Shown here piece by piece: positions 24,569 to 36,600 of a stretch of 64,000 nucleotides of DNA (position 1 is the first letter of the stretch; every line of letters starts with the position of its first letter). The position numbers and the translations under genes were made by a program. Source of the stretch: Cristatella mucedo (taxonomy: Eukaryota; Bryozoa; Phylactolaemata; Cristatellidae); contig WPIO01000026.1 of the NCBI GenBank assembly GCA_009760855.2, forward strand, positions 2,369,501 through 2,433,500, given 5' to 3'. Under the pieces are notes generated by a model, which made no database searches, was not told the origin of the DNA, and saw nothing but the letters and a program-made list of their open reading frames with translations.

Positions 24569-25424
24569 TTCCGGCACACCGCGCTCCTAAACGAGCACGC
24601 TACGTGCGGCGAGCGGCAGGATTACGTCATTGAGCGAAGCCTAGTCTGATTCTGCAGCAGTACTAATCGTACTAAGATTTCGCCACTGCCACTAACGCAC
24701 CTCTCGGCGACGGGAGCGACAGCGTTCCTATAGTCTGCTTTACAATCGTACGCATGTCCGACGGCGGTGCCAAATAGCGAAGGCCTATTAAGGTGCCGCC
24801 CGCGTTTGCTAGTACCCCCATCCGGCTTCCGACTGCTTTGACTACCATAATTTTGAAGGTTCCGATGTGAGCACTTCTAGTACCCTGGAAACTGCTGTCG
24901 ATTCACTAGTAGGCACCTCCACTGGTAAGATAGCCCTTGAGAATGTAAAAGCATGTGGCAAAGTGCACTACTTATTTATTTGAAAATAATAGCGTAAAAT
25001 AAGTTTCATTTAAATTTCATATTTACAACCCATCAGTTCAGAGGGAACATAAACAGTTTTGAAGTTTCGATTTGCATATACATGGTAGGTGCAAGCAGGC
25101 AAGACCATTAGATGTGTATGAAAAGTGCTTTGAAAAACCCAGAGGAAGATGAGAATGACAGACTAAAGGAGCGTAAGAAAGTGAACAACATGCGATGTGA
25201 ACAATTCAATGAGGTTAGCTGTTTGAATTTTTTCTCTATATTTCTAAATTTCAGCATGTCGATCTTAATCTGTAGCTTGGCACCTTATGGTTGCAGTGAA
25301 CTGTTTACCTGATTTAACAAATCTGTATGTAACTATTAAACTGGGTTACTGACTTCCACATTCGGACTCGGCCACAAACAGTACTGCAAAGGTGCTAGTC
25401 AACACTAAGAAAATATGGTACACG
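24565..25424. other. No gene seen
   Basis: GC-rich at the left, AT-rich at the right. One 66-codon frame (25112-25312) has no recognised motif. Confidence 0.4.
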
Positions 25425-25432
25425 CTCTAAGC

Positions 25433-28074
25433 CAGGGGTGTCCAACACGTGGCCCGCGGGCCACAACCCGGTCTTCCGAGATCTTCTATGCGGCCCGCAA
25501 CGTTATCCCAAAAATATTTGTCACCCCATGTTTTTCGTTAATTTTTAATCATTACAAACGACTATATAAGGCGCTGTGATTACTTCACGCGCGCGTGAAG
25601 CGTAAAGGTGTCCGAATGGCTATTTTCGCGTGAAGATAAAAAAAATCGATTTATTTTGCTAGTCTTCATGGGAACATTTTGGCGTGAATGGGGTAATATA
25701 TTTGTGCTACAACGGCACCATTACGATCACATTTATAACGCTTCCACAAGCGGAATTAAGTGTTTCACACTGTGGATAGGAAAAAGAGCCGTTTCTCAGC
25801 TGCTGCTGCACGAACTGGAATCAGTCAGGTAGGTTTTTCAAAAACCGCGTATTGCTCAGCAAACTCACTAATGCTAAGATATTTCTGTGATAAAATATAA
25901 ATTAATCAATTCGTAACTGATCTGTTTTTTTATTTCACAGAGAAAATGGCGGCGAAAGTCTATACAAGCAAAAAAACGAAAAATTGACGCAGAAGGAAGA
26001 CTTTTCAAAGCATCTTGGACTGTAGACTATTTTGTAATGGAACGCTTCGGTGGGATAATGTGCCTAATATGCCAAGAAATAATTGCCATTGCAAAGGAGT
26101 ACAATGCTAAGCGACATTTTTCAACAAAGCATGGCGACAGGTACAACAGCCTGACTGGTCAACTTCGAATTGATGGCGTGAACTCGTTGAAACAGAGCGT
26201 CATCAGAGAGCAGTCATTGTTTACAGCAGTCAGCAACAAGTCTGAGGCTTCAACCAAAGTAATTTTTTTAATAGCTGAAGCTATAGCTTAGCGGGGGAAA
26301 GCATTTTCCGGTGGTGAATTTTTTAAGGAATGCCTCGGGCTGTTTACTGGTGTGGTCTGTCCAGAAAACAAGTCAGAAGTAGAGAAAGTCAGTCTTTCTC
26401 ATCAAACGGTGGCGAGAAGAGTTGACGAGCTCGCATCCAACATAGAAGAAAGTTTTAGTAAAAGACTTGCTGAATGTGAATTTTATTCTCTTGCGCTCGA
26501 AGAAAGCACGGATAATAGCGATACGGCTCAACTGTCGGTGTTTGTACGTGGAGTAACAGGAAAGTTTGTCATTATTGAACAATTATTGGAAATATGTTCA
26601 ATGAAAGGCACTACAACGGGGGGAAGAATTTTTTGGATCAGGTCAAGAGGGTCCTCACAAAATTTAATCTTCCTGAAACTAAATTGATTGGTTTAACCAC
26701 AAACGGAGCCCCTTCAATGACAGGTAGACACAATGGATTTGTATCTTTAATGGTAAAATTAGTACCTCACAAAATTGTCAGTCATCACTGCATCATCCAC
26801 CAAGAACAGCTATGTACAAAGGTCTTGAGCATGCACCATGTAATGGACAATGTAGTTTCAACAGTCAATGTGATAAGATCTCGTGGGCTAAACCACAGAC
26901 AATTTTAAGCTTTCCTTGAAGAGTTGGGATCAGATCACTGTGATGTTATTTATTCCTACCAAGTCCGTTGGCTAAGTAGGGCAAACACGTTAGCCAGGTT
27001 TTGGTCACTTCGGGACGAAATAAAAACATTTATGACAGAAAAGGGAAAATATGTTGGCTTCCTCGATGACCAGCAGTGGTTGAATGACTTGGCTTTTTTT
27101 GTGGACATGACCAAACATCTTGCAGATCCTAATGTCAAACTTCAAGGTAAGGATCAACTGGTTCATAAAATGTATTAGTGCGTTGTCGCGTTTGTGCAAA
27201 AGCTGAAACTTTTTCGGAAACACTTAGATCAGAAGAAACTGTTAAATTTCACAACACTAGCAACAAGATCGCCTGAAACGCTGGCTCATATGAAGTTCTC
27301 CACTCTTGTTAGCAAACTTGTTGATGAATTCAAAGAGAGGTTTCATGATTTCCAACAACATGTGGATGACATGAACATGATTAGTAATCCATTTAATATC
27401 GATCCCTCTCATGCACCTGATGAATTTCAACTCGAACTAATCTACATTCATAATGACAGCAATTTAAAAACTGCTTATGATCAGCATGACCTTGTTACCT
27501 TTTACAAGCAGTATGTTTCATCTGAATCTTTTCCTAACCTAGCCAAGCATGCTCGCAGGTATATTGCACTTTTTGGCAGCACATATTGCTGTGAACAGCT
27601 TTTTTTTCCAGACTGAAAAAAGTGAAAACAAAGACTCGATCCGTTCTCACAGATGGACATTTATCAGGAATCCTTAGAATTGCCACATCCACTATTGCTG
27701 CAGATGTCGACTTTTTATGCAAACAGAAACAATGCCAAATATCTCATTGATGCCTGCAGTGCAGAAGACATTGAATACCTGTGGCATTTAATTAATCCGA
27801 AGACATTATTATTATGTGAGTCCTTGTCATGTAATTTTGTAATTTTTATAAGGACGCATGATTACATTTTTATTATTTAATATATTTAATTATAGTTATG
27901 CTAAAAAATACTATTGTATTGCGGTTTATTTATTAAGTATAATAGTAATAGTCATACTAAATTACGATCTTATTTTCTGATGCGGTCAACTACGCCAATT
28001 TACATGTGGCCCCCCCCCCACCTTTTAACTTTTTGAAATGTGGCCCGCCAACGCAAAAAGGTTGGACACCCCTG
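25433..28074 (+). mobile_element. Complete hAT element (Charlie-like), 2642 bp
   Basis: The ends are perfect 14-bp terminal inverted repeats, CAGGGGTGTCCAAC at 25433 and GTTGGACACCCCTG ending at 28074, with further imperfect pairing rich in GGCCCGC. The element is flanked by an exact 8-bp duplication, CTCTAAGC, at 25425-25432 and 28075-28082. Eight-base duplications and this end structure define hAT transposons. Between the ends lies a broken transposase (25947-27750). A run of ten C at 28010-28019 lies in the right subterminal region. Confidence 0.95.
25947..27750 (+). pseudogene. hAT transposase (GTF2IRD2/ZBED-like), inactivated
   Basis: It cuts and pastes the element when intact. Order of parts: a BED-type zinc finger at about 25990-26140 (MCLICQE, then KRHFSTKHG); the first RNase H-like block with LALEESTDNSDTAQL (near 26495); the second block with TTNGAPSMTGRHNGF (near 26695); a long insertion; and a C-terminal dimerisation region ending near 27750. 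Lesions: a frameshift after the first ATG region, TAG at 26289, a frame change near 26600-26690, TAA at 26906, TAG at 27176 and a frameshift in a T run near 27600. The positions usually held by catalytic Asp read Glu (EES for DES) and Asn (NGA for DGA), from my memory of the family. It cannot work as it stands. Confidence 0.9.
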
Positions 28075-28082
28075 CTCTAAGC

Positions 28083-29009
28083 CTTGCAGTCAGCCAAGTA
28101 GGTGTGGCACTAGTGCATGCAGGTATGCAAACAGTAGCGTGCAGCACCGTAGCAACGAAGGGAGCTCACGCTGTAAGATAAAGTGGCCATTTTTAAAGCG
28201 TAGGCAAGTCGACATGAATGTAGTGGAGCATGCGTCCAGAATCAGCCATGGCGGGCAACAGCTCTCATGAACGCCTAGAACCCCTCTAAAATGCCACACC
28301 ATATATCTAGAGCACAACTGCTGCCTGACGGAAAGCCTAGGCCACAACTTACTGACTATCACATGACTTAAAAATGTATAAATTCAGATATAGCTAATCA
28401 CGTCACCGGTTCGTAGGTATTAGAAACCACGAGTAATATTGCCACCGTCGTAATCTGCCCGATTAAGGGAAAACCACTTAACTGCATTAATTTTAACATA
28501 AGTGAGTCCCATAAACAGAAGCCAAATAAACGGAAGGAAAAAGAAATCTTGGAGGAAAATCAAATGACATCTAACTGTGCTTGCCTTAGAAGGTCGTTGA
28601 GCTACAGTCAATACTGTGGAAGAGAATTTTGAAGGGCCAACGACTTCAGGTAGTCTGAATAGCTCCAAACCACAAAACCAGTGCACATGGAAGCGCACGG
28701 TTTCTTCCCACCACCATTGTGGAAGGTCAGGCCTTACATAACAAGGGGTCAAGAATAAAACTATGCAGCTTAAGTAGAATATATGTCTAACTATCGTAGA
28801 CAAGGACAGGAAACAAGGTCGGAACCCAGTCAGTGCCGAAATGCCAAAACTCAAGTGAAAGTGGATAACCTCTACAATACGCAAAGACGAGCGGAGAACC
28901 TCATGAACTTCAAACTGTCAAAGCTCAATGAATGCCTCAATTCTGACTAAGTCAACAGCAGAAAGAGACTGGGGTATGATTCTGAAACCTCACTGCCTCC
29001 GTTGTGAGT
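28083..29009. other. No gene supported
   Basis: A 154-codon minus frame (28420-28884) is rich in Phe/Leu but lies opposite A-rich DNA, which produces such frames readily. I see no family match or splice structure. Confidence 0.35.
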
Positions 29010-29240
29010 TCCTAATAATAATAGTAATAATTATAATGCATTTGTATAGTGCCCTCAGAGAACTGAATCTCTTTCTAGGTACTTTAGAGATAATGTATAG
29101 AAAGGATTATCACATGATTGTTGATAAAATCCGCAAGCAGCAGGCATACAGTAAGCACGTACATGCACACGAAGAATGAATCACAAAGACCCATCAAATT
29201 CTGGAATAAACAGGTGTGCTTTAATCTTCTTTTCTTGGTT
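29010..29240 (-). mobile_element. LINE-A 3' tail
   Basis: The minus-strand sequence ends in the ATT-type tail near 29012-29035, with GCCTAGAAAGAGATT-like sequence upstream and the conserved C-terminal/3' UTR junction (GGGTCTTTGTGATTC) near 29185. Confidence 0.75.
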
Positions 29241-29729
29241 TTGAGTCATTTCCCATCAGTTAGCCTTGGGGCAAGGACAGTAGACAGATCAGCTAGGCCG
29301 GAGGACACTCTGACATACATCTCAGGAAACTCCCGCGATTTTGTGCTAGTGCAATCTAGGTATCTGTAGAATCAGCTAAAGATCTGTCTGTTCCGACTTT
29401 GACTGTACCGATACTAGCTAAATTTAACCCTCATCTGGAAGCTACTTACCAAGAGGGCAAATCTGCACTGCATTCTGCATTTTGACGGACCACGGTATTC
29501 GACATTCTGATGCATTGCGTTCACAGCCGTCCTTGTTCTTTCACTCTTAATCAAGTGCAATTAGGGCAGTAGCCTTAACTGCCTGCCTTGGCACCATTAG
29601 CTACCTAGCGCTACTGGCAAAGTGACCCTCCCGTAACCTTCGGCTTGCAACCGATTGATTGCTTCAGCAAGCACGCCGTGCCAATTAGGTCTAGAAGTCT
29701 ACTTATTGGAGCCGACTAGCTGCTTGAAG

Positions 29730-29849
29730 ATGGATATTCTGCTAGCAGGATTTTGTTTCGCTTTGGTCTTCGCATTTAGTGATAGCAGTGCCTCAACGCC
29801 TAAGGCTACGGCACAATTTTTTCTTCTAAAGACTGCTCTTCTGGGATAA
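29730..29849 (+). CDS. Possible small secreted peptide or first exon
   Basis: A 39-residue frame with a strong initiation context (A at -3, G at +4). It begins with a signal-peptide-like segment: MDILLAGFCFALVFAFS, then SDSSAS, a plausible cleavage region. TAA closes it at 29847. It could be a short secreted peptide or the opening exon of a longer gene, but I saw no good GT donor at the expected place. The same frame is open further upstream to 29655. No family was recognised. Confidence 0.25.
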   Translation: MDILLAGFCFALVFAFSDSSASTPKATAQFFLLKTALLG

Positions 29850-29910
29850 GGAGTGATGTCTGTCTGTCTGTCTGTATGGAGCAGCGAGTAGGAGTGGAGT
29901 GCATCTACAG

Positions 29911-30054
29911 TTCACCGACAATGCTCCGCACATCTTCCAGCTGCTGCGTGCTGCTGCTGAGAGCATTTTCGCTACAGAGAGACTGGCCAGCCCTGGCCGT
30001 CCCCGTGCCGTCTCCGCTAAAACAACATTGCTGCCAGCAAAAAATGTCACAGGG
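29911..30054 (+). CDS. Possible internal exon, unknown protein
   Basis: It is bounded by CATCTACAG on the left and GTATGG on the right, is 144 bases long and phase 0 at both ends, and encodes 48 residues starting FTDNAPHIFQLLRAAAESIF. The composition is GC-richer than its surroundings. I do not recognise the family. The downstream GT repeat would lie in the following intron. Confidence 0.3.
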
Positions 30055-30061
30055 GTATGGG

Positions 30062-30205
30062 CATGTGTGTGTGTGATTGTATGTGCACATGCTTGCTTGT
30101 GAGAGTGTGTGCGTGCTTGAGTGCGTGTGTGTGTGCGTGTGTGTGTGTGTGCGTGTGTGTGTATGTATATGTGTGTGTGTGTGTCTGGGTATGTGTGTAT
30201 GTGCG
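30062..30205. repeat. (GT)n-rich microsatellite
   Basis: Interrupted GT/GC/GA dinucleotide run. Open frames of the VCVCV and THTHT type here are artefacts. Confidence 0.9.
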
Positions 30206-30689
30206 TGAGTGTTTGCATGCTCGCGTTGTATGTTTATTTGTGCAGTGTTGGCTAAGTTATAGAACTTACAAAGCCCAAGTTTCCCGGTAAATGAAGCCGT
30301 TTAGAAGTATCACAAGCATGTACCTCAAGAAGCTGCATACATGTACCGCAGTTTACCAATATTTCAAAAGCTGCTATAAAGGTCATTTATGCTTCAGAGA
30401 TTGGTAGAACAATGTTATTTGTAGATATTTTGCTTCGGGTTCATTTCTGGATAAGACTTAGTTCGCATGATGATTTTTTTCTAATGCTTTCTTTTATGCG
30501 AAAGCTGTCATAAATTGAGACCTCATGTTAAAAATGTTCTTTTTCTCGAAATTTACCCTTAAACTAAGCTCGGTTAAAGTAGCTTTCTAGATTTTTCGAA
30601 AGGGTATGACACATATCCCAATTTAGTAAGGCTAAGTGTCTGTTCGAAGATCTATAACTCGGGTCCGACGCGGTTTATTTCGACAGGTA
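30206..30689. other. No gene seen
   Basis: AT-rich DNA without recognised features. Confidence 0.45.
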
Positions 30690-31260
30690 AACATTGCGGC
30701 ACTCGATGCCCTCACTTTGCAGAGGTCGTCGTAGCTCGGAGCTTCGGCCACGAGCTGGGAGCAGCACGGCCATGACCCCCAACCGCCGATGCAGCTCCGT
30801 CAAACTGGTTCAGCTTGCTCGGCTGTGTTGACCGGTGGCACGTGGTGCTCGACGAATAGCAGCGTTAGGCACACGGTTCGGCGAAAAGGCAGCGGTGACA
30901 GTAGCAGTTCGACCGCGCAGAGATGTCTACCGGAATCTGCAGCGCCGCCGCCATGTTCGCAGGCCCTTGGCCGCCGCCTAGTCCCACCCCGCCACGGCCT
31001 CACTGTTGCCATGGTGCCGTCGCTCTCGCAGACGTCGCAGCGGCTGGCTAGCCGAGACTATAGCCGCACAGGGCCGACAGCCTCGGCGGACGCTGCGGCG
31101 GCGCACCGCTGGATGAGCCGCTCGCCGCAGCGAATTGCGCCGCGCTGCTGCGCCGGCTCGGGCTGCCACTGTCCGCGGTCGTTTCGGCGGCGGCTGCGAC
31201 CGCGGCGCCACCTCGTCCGTCGTCGCGTCTGCCGTAATGGTGCGCATGTATGCACGCACT
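30690..31260. promoter_or_regulatory. CpG-rich island, possible promoter or first exon
   Basis: Dense CpG and GC relative to AT-rich flanks. Several ATGs in strong context occur (GCCATGA at 30770, GCCATGT at 30952, GCCATGG at 31010). A 171-codon plus frame (30789-31304) overlaps equally long minus frames, so coding is unproven. This looks like the best promoter-type composition in the window, but no core promoter motif is clear. Confidence 0.4.
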
Positions 31261-31444
31261 CCGTTGAACTTCCGTCTTGCATCTATGCTAACACCGAGCA
31301 ATAACTTTGAATCTCCTTGGGTTTGACTTTTCGTATTACTCTGTGACTTACGTAAATGGGGTAATACTATTATGAAGCATTTTCGGCAAGAGAGCAGATG
31401 AGTGAGTGATTTATTTCTCTAATTACACAGTTAGCTTATAGGGT

Positions 31445-31550
31445 CTGGAGCAAAATCTATTGAAATTCTGAGAGTGCACAGACCAGATGTCTCAAACCTG
31501 GAGCAAAATCTATTGTAGTTCTGAGAGTGCACAAACCAGATGTCTCAAAC
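31445..31550. repeat. 53-bp unit repeated twice in tandem
   Basis: Unit CTGGAGCAAAATCTATTG...CTCAAAC at 31445-31497 and 31498-31550, differing at a few positions. A third partial CTGGA follows. Confidence 0.9.
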
Positions 31551-32018
31551 CTGGACATCTTCAAAGGACATGCCTAAAACTTGCCGCAAAGATTCATTTC
31601 TCTAGAAGTGCGCACTTGCAAAATCCTTTAGAGTTTACGGCGACATTTTCTCCTGGCAGTGGCCAAAATCCTTTAGACAACTTCGACTGTTTCTCTTGCT
31701 TCTTTCACGAACGACCTTGACCTCCATGCTAGTTAATGTGGCGCATGTATCTCACCCGATAGGCGAGACAATATGGCACCATTGAGAATGTGCTCTAAGT
31801 TTTGTTTCCTCATTTTAGTCACATTCTGGTGAATTTTTTCAAAATTGAAATGTTTCTGGCTGTTTGGTTGAGCATAACGTGCAGGTGCTTTGTTTGCAGT
31901 AAAGAATACTCCTCCGAAGCTAAACATAATTTTAGCTTTAGATTTGGTATGGCAAATACGTTTTAATGTTATGATTTGCTCCACAATTTTCATCATAGTC
32001 TGCGTGAATCTTTCTACT

Positions 32019-32060
32019 AATGGAGAAAATACCTCAGTTATAAATATATATATATACATG

Positions 32061-32102
<42 letters not shown>

Positions 32103-32142
32103 CATGTATATATATATTTATAATTGAGGTATTTTCTCCATT
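32019..32142. repeat. 124-bp near-perfect palindrome with AT core
   Basis: The left arm starts AATGGAGAAAATACCTCAG and the right arm ends in its complement, with one clear mismatch in that outer part. Inside are paired ACATGTAAATATA blocks and a TA core centred near 32080. The whole can fold into a hairpin of about 60 bp. A reversed SINE-2 copy begins immediately at 32143. Confidence 0.9.
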
Positions 32143-32275
32143 GATATAGCCCCCTAAAATAACTTAATTTCTGTTCAGGTGCTTCTCATACTCCACAGGG
32201 CTCGAACCCACGACCTCGCCCAGGCCTTGGTCGGGACGAGCACCTTATCGGCTGGGCCAAACCAGCTCGGCCCGA
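32143..32275 (-). mobile_element. tRNA-derived SINE with LINE-A-like tail (label SINE-2)
   Basis: On the minus strand the head has GGCCCAGCCGATAAGGTGC (A box region) and GTGGGTTCGAGCCC (B box). The 3' end, ATTAAGTTATTTTAGGGGGC followed by TATATC, resembles the LINE-A tail, which ends in GATTGAGTTCTCTGAGGG. A second copy lies at 37747-37888. Confidence 0.75.
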
Positions 32276-33261
32276 GAACACATTTGGAAGGATTAATTGA
32301 TACAAGTCAAATCCGGAACTAATGAACAATGTTCTATATTAAATGTGTCACGTACCTGTTCAGCACAGAAGAATAAATCTGTTAATATATTTAGGCGTGT
32401 ATTTTTAAATCTAGTTGTGTACGTGTGTATATGCGTAGCAATATATATATATCGGCTGAATAACTGGTTGGCTAGTAAGCAGTGGTAAAGATTACCCATA
32501 CACGGCAGCAACAAAACATTAATTGAAATATCTGAGAGGGTCTATTTAAAGTCATATATTTATTTTGCTCCCTTATTTATCAACGTGCTTCTGAGCACAG
32601 AGACATGAGTAGAGCCGCCGGAATTCGACCTCAACCCCGTGTGAATGGTTCGATTGAGAAGGTGAGTGAAGTGACGATTTGCGCCGTTTTTGGCAGTAAG
32701 GCCTAGCTATAGAATTTTTCATCAACTGAATCATCTGATTGAAGTTACAGGAAGGCCTGCAAGTATAGAGTTGATAAAGTCAAGGTGGGACGCTACAAAT
32801 ACTTGTGCCAGCCTGTATTCCTGCTTGGCATTACATGCCAATACCGCTTTTAGCGAGTTTGTGTAAAACTGGCTTCGTGCTACTTTGCACCGTTATTTCC
32901 CACTCCTACAGCGAAGTTACATTTAAGAATAATAATAAACTTTTAGTCTTTCTTATATTTCTTATTATAAAAAATAAATATTAATAATTTTATTGTCCAG
33001 ATTAAATTTGTCAGCGACACTAATTTTACGTTGCGGATTGGTACATCGATCTGAGTTACGTACTGCGTCCGAGCCCCACCTGGCTTGAGAGGCCTTAGTC
33101 TTCGGTAGGGCCATTTTTCTGGTAAGCGCACAATCCTTTGACGGTACCTGAGCATAATGCACATACTGACGTCATGAGCGAAACCCCACATGTCAGCGTT
33201 CTGCTAAGCGGAGCCGTGAGTTCGAGAACCGCTCTAATGTAAGCGCTCCTCCCATATGAAC
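32276..33261. other. No gene seen
   Basis: Short open frames only. Nothing was recognised. Confidence 0.4.
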
Positions 33262-33658
33262 TCAACAGTCTAGAAATACCTCGTACAAACCTTAAATCCT
33301 TTGGAGACCGTGCACTTAGCTCGTATGCTCCCCAAAGCCTGGAACTCCCTCCCGACCTGCGTCAGAATATCCCCTGACCTGACCAAATTTAAAGGGAACT
33401 TAAAAACACACCTATTTAGGACAGCATTTAGTGGGTCCCTGTGATTCGTCCTTGATGTGCTTATGCGTGCTGACACTGTGCATGCTGCCACTAACCACAT
33501 TTGCATGCTAACCCTGTGCATGTCACCCCTAACCATATTATTCATTTTGTCTGTTTTTCAAGCATGGTTTTACTTACCGTTCAATTGCATTTCACTTTGC
33601 AGCAAATGCAAAGCGCCTAGAAAGAGATTAAGTTCTCTGAGGGCACTTTATCAAGTAC

Positions 33659-33687
<29 letters not shown>
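33262..33687 (+). mobile_element. LINE-A 3' end
   Basis: It starts within the C-terminal coding block (CCTCGTACAAACCTTAAATC), passes the 3' UTR (CTTATGCGTGCTGACACTGT) and ends in an (ATT)n tail at about 33660-33686. Close in sequence to the 9-11 kb copy, so fairly young. Confidence 0.9.
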
Positions 33688-33690
<3 letters not shown>

Positions 33691-36600
33691 CTCCTTCCAT
33701 TGGGCTCTCGAACCACGCACTCCTTTTCGACTTTCAATCACTTCGCATTTCTTCGCACTAAATTGAAACTTTTCGAATATCTGGCTTTTAATTCATAAGA
33801 ATTGATGGTGTGCGGCTCGCCTCTGGCTTGTCCACTTGGATTTACTTTGCATCATTAAAATCGTGACGAAAAACGCAGCTCTAGTTCAGTTAGTTTGCCT
33901 GAGCCACAGTGAACTTGCCTTTTTGCCTAATTGCTTTGCCTGCTTTGCATACCGTGAGTTCATTGCAAGTTACTGGGGGGGGGCAGGAGCCCTACTAACC
34001 ACCGGCCACGTGCTTGTGCGTTTGTCCATGCATTTTTCTAAGCACTACTTTTTCTAAGCACCACTTGCTCATGCATTTTTTTCTAAGCTACTTGGGGGCT
34101 TTTGTATGCAATTTAAGCAGCTTGCTTGACTTACCATACTTCCGGCTGCTATTGCTTCACTTGCAGTGATTTGCGAAGCGCCTGTAGAGGATGAATTCCC
34201 TTACGGTGCAAAGCAAAGAATGTTAGTATTAAAAGAGTAATAAGTTATTAAAGATAAAGTAGTAAAGATCATAATGTGTTAAAGATCAAAATGCATGGCT
34301 CCAGATCATACTGACAGCATAAGCTTTCGCATTTCTTTGTGAAACCTGCACACTTTTGCACACTCACTTATATTCGAAGATCTTTAATTGATATTTCAAG
34401 CTGTATCCTGAAGGTTTAAGCGTATTGGCTTGTTAAGTACACGCTTTCATACTGTTGGCTAACCAGACTAAGCTCCTCGCTTGATCAACTCTTCCGAATA
34501 TTTGCACACGTAATAAGCTTCTTAGGAAGATTAGTTAAATGCGGAAAAGAAGATGAAACGACCATGTGTGTTATTGGATTATAACTGACGCAAAGCAATC
34601 TGTCTGAGAAATTTACGAATGTCATAGAAACAATCATAACTCTGCTAAAGAGAAAATCTAGAATTAAGTGCTTACTTGCGGGCTATTTAGTAGTTTTACC
34701 AAACCAAGGACATGAGAGGCAGTCGCATCTCAACCTGGCTGTGTCATATTGCGAGCTTGTGCCTGTTTCACCGTAAATTCGGACTTTAGCTGCATCACAG
34801 CTGGTTGGCGACTTTCAAGAGCTATTTTTGTATCCAGATCTCTATTTCTGTGATCTGCTTTCTGCCAGCTTCAGAGTATTACAATTTTATAGTTCATTTT
34901 AATATTATCTATTATAACATAAACTTTGTCTGGCAGGTACCACTTGCTTTGTCTGTGCTAGTTTTCAAAAAACACACAAGAACGCTATCGCCCCGATTAG
35001 ACTGCTTAGCTGCTGCTCAATATTTTATTCTCGACACAGTATGCATAGCCGTTATTTTTCTAATTGCCATCGGTCACTAAATTGTCCTTAATCCCTTAGC
35101 AGACTTTCGTCGCCGGCTCACAGCCAACAAAGGACTGCCACAGCATCGTCTGCTGCAGCTCTCTAGGAGTCACGCCTAAACGCATCCGTCGATATCCTTA
35201 AGCCTCAAAAGCAATGACATGTTTTCGAACGATTCTCACGACAATAAGTTTCCTAACGGTAATAGTTTTCATAGAGCCGTCCAAAGAGCTGAATCTCTCA
35301 ATGTCTCTTCTTAGGCACGTTAAATATGCTGTAACCCCCCCCCCCAATCCCCTCCGTCCTAACAGGGTGCTCCTCTAAGCTGTGTGCCGTGTGCATGGGT
35401 GCGAGAGGATCACCCTCCGATGATCCACGCTCGCGTCTATCATCTAAACTCGATTCCTCTCCTCCTGGCCGCTGCACGCCCCCCCCCCCCGTGCATCAAG
35501 GACGCAGGCAGGTGTGGTAGGCGCTAGCAGACGATTGCAATGGCTCGCGCAATCGCTGCGTCAGCACTGGGTAAAAGTGGAGCAGCCGACCTGCCACACC
35601 CTCGGAGCTTCACACCAGCGCCTTCACACCAGCCGCGAGGCCGAGATCCGGGAAATCGGCGGCGGCGGCGGCGAGCGGCGACTTGAATCAGCCGACCTAA
35701 AGCGGCTCAAGCTCGAAGCGAACTTAACTAGCTCTTGCTCGATTTGAGCTTTTGAAGCTGCCTAATTGTAGATTATGGCATAGCAGGTTCCTTATAATTA
35801 CGATTTCGGAACCTCAAGTAACACCTACTGCATTTTTTTAAGTACGCAACTAGAAAATAAACTCCTGAATCATTTTTCAAGTTGCTCGTCATGAAAGCCC
35901 TACCCCAAAAATGAGCCTGTAATGTAGACCTTGGAACAGGAAAAATATAAAATATCTCCTGAATGTGAGACGTAAAGAGTTTTTTAGAGCAAAGATAAGA
36001 CCGGGTCTTATTTTATGATAAGTAGTTTAGGCTTTGATAACCTGACTAACGTTGTACTCCAGCGTTACACGGCTCCTTTCTTAAATTAAGGCCAGCCTAG
36101 GACGAGATTATATACGACACCTAACAATCAATTGTAGCAGGTATAAACGTCCTGCACAGCTACCTCTATGGGCTCTAACATAGTTTAAGAAAGAAGATTT
36201 TCAGCACGTGGCCTCTCAACTGTCGTTTTAGCCGTCCTGTCCATATAGTCTTCACAGGAAGCTGTCACAATCACGAGCTGGGCTTGAGTGCGTCACAAGA
36301 GCCCAGGCTTCTCGGGCATTCGGGTCACTAGCATTTTGAGAGACTGGAGGCAGCCAAATACCTTTAAGTTTGACTCTATTGCATTGACTTTGACGATCTT
36401 TAAAAAAGAGCCAAGGCAAGTACTCTCGTTGCTGCACCGGCTTTGATCTCGAGATGGCGATCTCCACGTTCGTTCATCTCGTTCACGTAGACCGCGTCTT
36501 GTCTGCTTTCCATTTAGTTCGGCAGTCTGTGGGATATGCTGGAAAACATCTAGCCTCTTACCTGACAAATATATCTATTGACGTACTTTTGAACACAGAA

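Noticed and set aside
25608-25832. 74-codon frame within the hAT as a separate gene
   Set aside because: It lies in the element's 5' non-coding part and matches nothing recognised.
28420-28884. 154-codon Phe/Leu-rich minus-strand frame as a membrane protein
   Set aside because: It lies opposite A-rich DNA, which yields hydrophobic frames by chance, and has no gene context.
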